Assembly: GCA_903897985.1 (NCBI GenBank)
Contig: CAIUDS010000416.1
Coordinates: forward strand, 1-5,969
Reading direction: 5' to 3'
DNA: 5,969 bases
From: an uncultured delta proteobacterium
GTDB lineage: Bacteria; RBG-13-61-14; DRUE01
Shown here piece after piece: positions 5,561 through 5,969 of the stretch; the stretch's first letter is position 1, and every line of letters begins with the position of its first letter. The notes under the pieces were generated by a model. That model searched no databases, was not told where the DNA came from, and saw nothing but the letters and a program-made list of their open reading frames with translations. The translations under genes and the position numbers were made by a program.

Positions 5561-5574
5561 TGGTTTTTCTTAAT

Positions 5575-5607
5575 AAAAAACCGCCGACATTTTTTGCCGG
5601 CGGTTTT
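5575..5607 (-). terminator. Rho-independent terminator in the aroF leader (attenuator)
   Basis: On the minus strand, AAAACCGCCGGC (5607-5596) pairs with GTCGGCGGTTTT (5588-5577): 12 base pairs including one G-U, with a seven-base A-rich loop, followed by a run of six T. It lies between the promoter and aroF, so unless prevented it would stop transcription before the gene. Confidence 0.88.
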
Positions 5608-5696
5608 CAGGTTCCGAACTGTCAAGATAAGGCCATCAACGCATGAAACACCCACCGCCGGCGGGAGGACTAAAGATGAAGGAATATCGTCCCTCC
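5575..5696 (-). promoter_or_regulatory. Transcription attenuator controlling aroF
   Basis: Three competing pairings are visible in order on the minus strand. Region 1 (5696-5689, GGAGGGAC) pairs with region 2a (5670-5664, GTCCTCC, one bulge). Region 2b (5662-5654, GCCGGCGGT) is perfectly complementary over nine bases to region 3 (5604-5596, ACCGCCGGC). Region 3 is also the 5' arm of the terminator closed by region 4 (5588-5577). Tyr and Phe codons 19, 21 and 23 of the leader ORF lie in the loop of the 1:2 hairpin. A ribosome stalled there would cover region 1 and leave 2b free to pair with 3, preventing termination. This is the trp/phe operon logic applied to DAHP synthase. The pairings are seen in sequence; the mechanism is inferred. 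Confidence 0.72.
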
Positions 5697-5740
5697 AACA
5701 GAGAGTCGAATCGCCGCCATCGGTGAGCCCATAAATTCAT
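5636..5740 (-). CDS. Aromatic-rich leader peptide of aroF, 34 aa
   Basis: The ATG at 5740-5738 opens 34 codons ending with TGA at 5638-5636. Seven residues are aromatic: Trp4, Trp8, Phe11, Tyr19, Phe21, Phe23 and Phe32. The ORF lies wholly between the aroF promoter and the terminator and covers attenuator regions 1 and 2. The predicted transcription start is at or one base before the ATG, so the message would be leaderless; no Shine-Dalgarno is present. Leaderless attenuator peptides are known, for example trpL in Sinorhizobium. A second ORF in another frame (ATG at 5732, 20 codons, one aromatic) overlaps it and fits a sensor role less well. The product would act only through its translation. 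Confidence 0.62.
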   Translation of the reverse strand: MNLWAHRWRRFDSLLEGRYSFIFSPPAGGGCFMR

Positions 5741-5748
5741 CAAATTTT

Positions 5749-5777
5749 ATTAGACCATATTTTCAGGAAATTGTCAA
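5749..5777 (-). promoter_or_regulatory. Strong sigma-70 promoter of the aroF leader
   Basis: On the minus strand, a perfect TTGACA (5777-5772), a 17-base spacer and TCTAAT (5754-5749), five of six to consensus. The start falls near 5741-5740, at the leader ATG. Confidence 0.8.
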
Positions 5778-5784
5778 GTTTGGA

Positions 5785-5916
5785 CTATTCTAAAGATGGG
5801 ACACCTTCCCCATCAATGAAGCCCTTGACCACCCAGTCGCCGGTCTTGGTGGAAAGGGTTTTCCGAAACTCCTCAAAATACACCAAGAACCGCTTCCTGA
5901 AATCTCCGGCCTCCAT
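5785..5916 (-). CDS. Small hypothetical ORF, 43 aa, possibly a truncated gene
   Basis: The ATG at 5916-5914 opens 43 codons to TAG at 5787-5785. The sequence starts MEAGDFRKRF, has an aromatic amphipathic helix (FLVYFEEFRKTL, 10-21) and then TKTGDWVVKGFID (23-35). The codon use is like that of real genes and the composition matches the coding regions. An AAGGGG about ten bases upstream is an acceptable ribosome site, and an upstream ORF ends only a few bases before, suggesting an operon end. The abrupt end after GEGVPSLE, in front of a hairpin, looks like a protein N terminus cut short. WVVKGFID faintly recalls the start of some type II restriction endonucleases, but I cannot support that without a search. 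It ends seven bases before the aroF promoter. Confidence 0.5.
   Translation of the reverse strand: MEAGDFRKRFLVYFEEFRKTLSTKTGDWVVKGFIDGEGVPSLE
5795..5814 (-). repeat. Hairpin at the end of the 43-aa ORF (possible weak terminator)
   Basis: On the minus strand GATGGG and CCCATC form six base pairs around an eight-base loop, followed by only three T. It overlaps the last codons of the 43-aa ORF and could reduce read-through into the aroF promoter region. Confidence 0.3.
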
Positions 5917-5969
5917 TGCTCGCTTACCCCTTTATTTCCCGATCAGCAAAAGCTCTCTTGACTCGCGAT
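5917..5969 (-). other. 3' end of an unidentified upstream gene on the minus strand
   Basis: All three minus frames enter the window open and stop soon: one at TAA 5926-5924 (ending ADREIKG), one at TAA 5934-5932 (ending RELLLIGK), one at TGA near 5943. Either of the first two could be the C terminus of the preceding gene. The pieces are too short to choose or identify. The close spacing to the ATG at 5916 suggests the two belong to one transcription unit. Confidence 0.35.

Noticed and set aside
5595..5625. Second promoter with TTGACA at 5625-5620
   Set aside because: The position 17 bases downstream falls in the GC-rich terminator arm, so there is no -10.
5543..5696. T-box riboswitch upstream of aroF
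   Set aside because: The conserved T-box antiterminator sequence (TGGNACCGCG type) is absent. The peptide-based pairing scheme explains the elements better.
5670..5732. Alternative 20-codon leader ORF starting at 5732
   Set aside because: It contains only one aromatic residue and has no ribosome site; the 34-codon frame fits an aromatic sensor better. It is not excluded experimentally.
1..5969. tRNA, rRNA, CRISPR array or transposase
   Set aside because: No cloverleaf, rRNA signature, regularly spaced repeats or transposase-like ORF was seen on either strand.

Overview
The window reads as a bacterial chromosome segment with fairly high GC coding sequence and AT-rich intergenic gaps. Genes have AGGAGG-type ribosome binding sites and sigma-70-like promoters. 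The gene families present (SMC, type I-beta DAHP synthase, DUF523, WYL regulator, HicBA) do not fix a phylum. The SMC head variants and the small four-cysteine protein would suit a poorly sampled Gram-negative lineage, such as a Desulfobacterota- or Omnitrophota-like group, but that is a guess.

Layout from left to right. Positions 1-1519 (minus) hold the first 506 codons of smc, cut by the window edge, with a clear promoter and a perfect 14-bp palindrome upstream. Positions 1520-2111 are AT-rich and mostly gene-free. They contain one small 40-codon minus-strand ORF with its own promoter and Shine-Dalgarno sequence, and a promoter plus long 5' UTR for the plus-strand gene at 2112. That gene encodes a 67-aa four-cysteine protein and converges on a minus-strand DUF523 gene (2319-2780). 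A WYL-type transcription regulator (2840-3817) lies upstream of DUF523. Next come a hicB-hicA toxin-antitoxin pair (4398 to 3914) and a DAHP synthase gene, aroF (5530 to 4495), which carries a one-base frameshift in a five-base homopolymer. Upstream of aroF, 5575-5777 holds a promoter, an aromatic-residue-rich leader ORF and mutually exclusive hairpins ending in a strong terminator. The right end holds a 43-codon ORF and the 3' end of an unidentified gene.

Three points stand out. (1) aroF, the entry step of the shikimate pathway, appears to be controlled by trp/phe-style transcription attenuation through a probably leaderless leader peptide with Trp, Phe and Tyr codons. (2) hicBA sits between the true aroF 3' end and a second, diverged copy of the last 17 aroF codons plus stop. 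This looks like the footprint of insertion at, or recombination with, the aroF 3' end. (3) aroF itself is split by a single extra base, although all the metal-ligand residues are present across the two frames.

From aroF leftward to DUF523 all genes lie on the minus strand with no strong terminator between them. Read-through from aroF into hicBA, the WYL gene and DUF523 is therefore possible, although hicBA and the WYL gene also appear to have promoters of their own.
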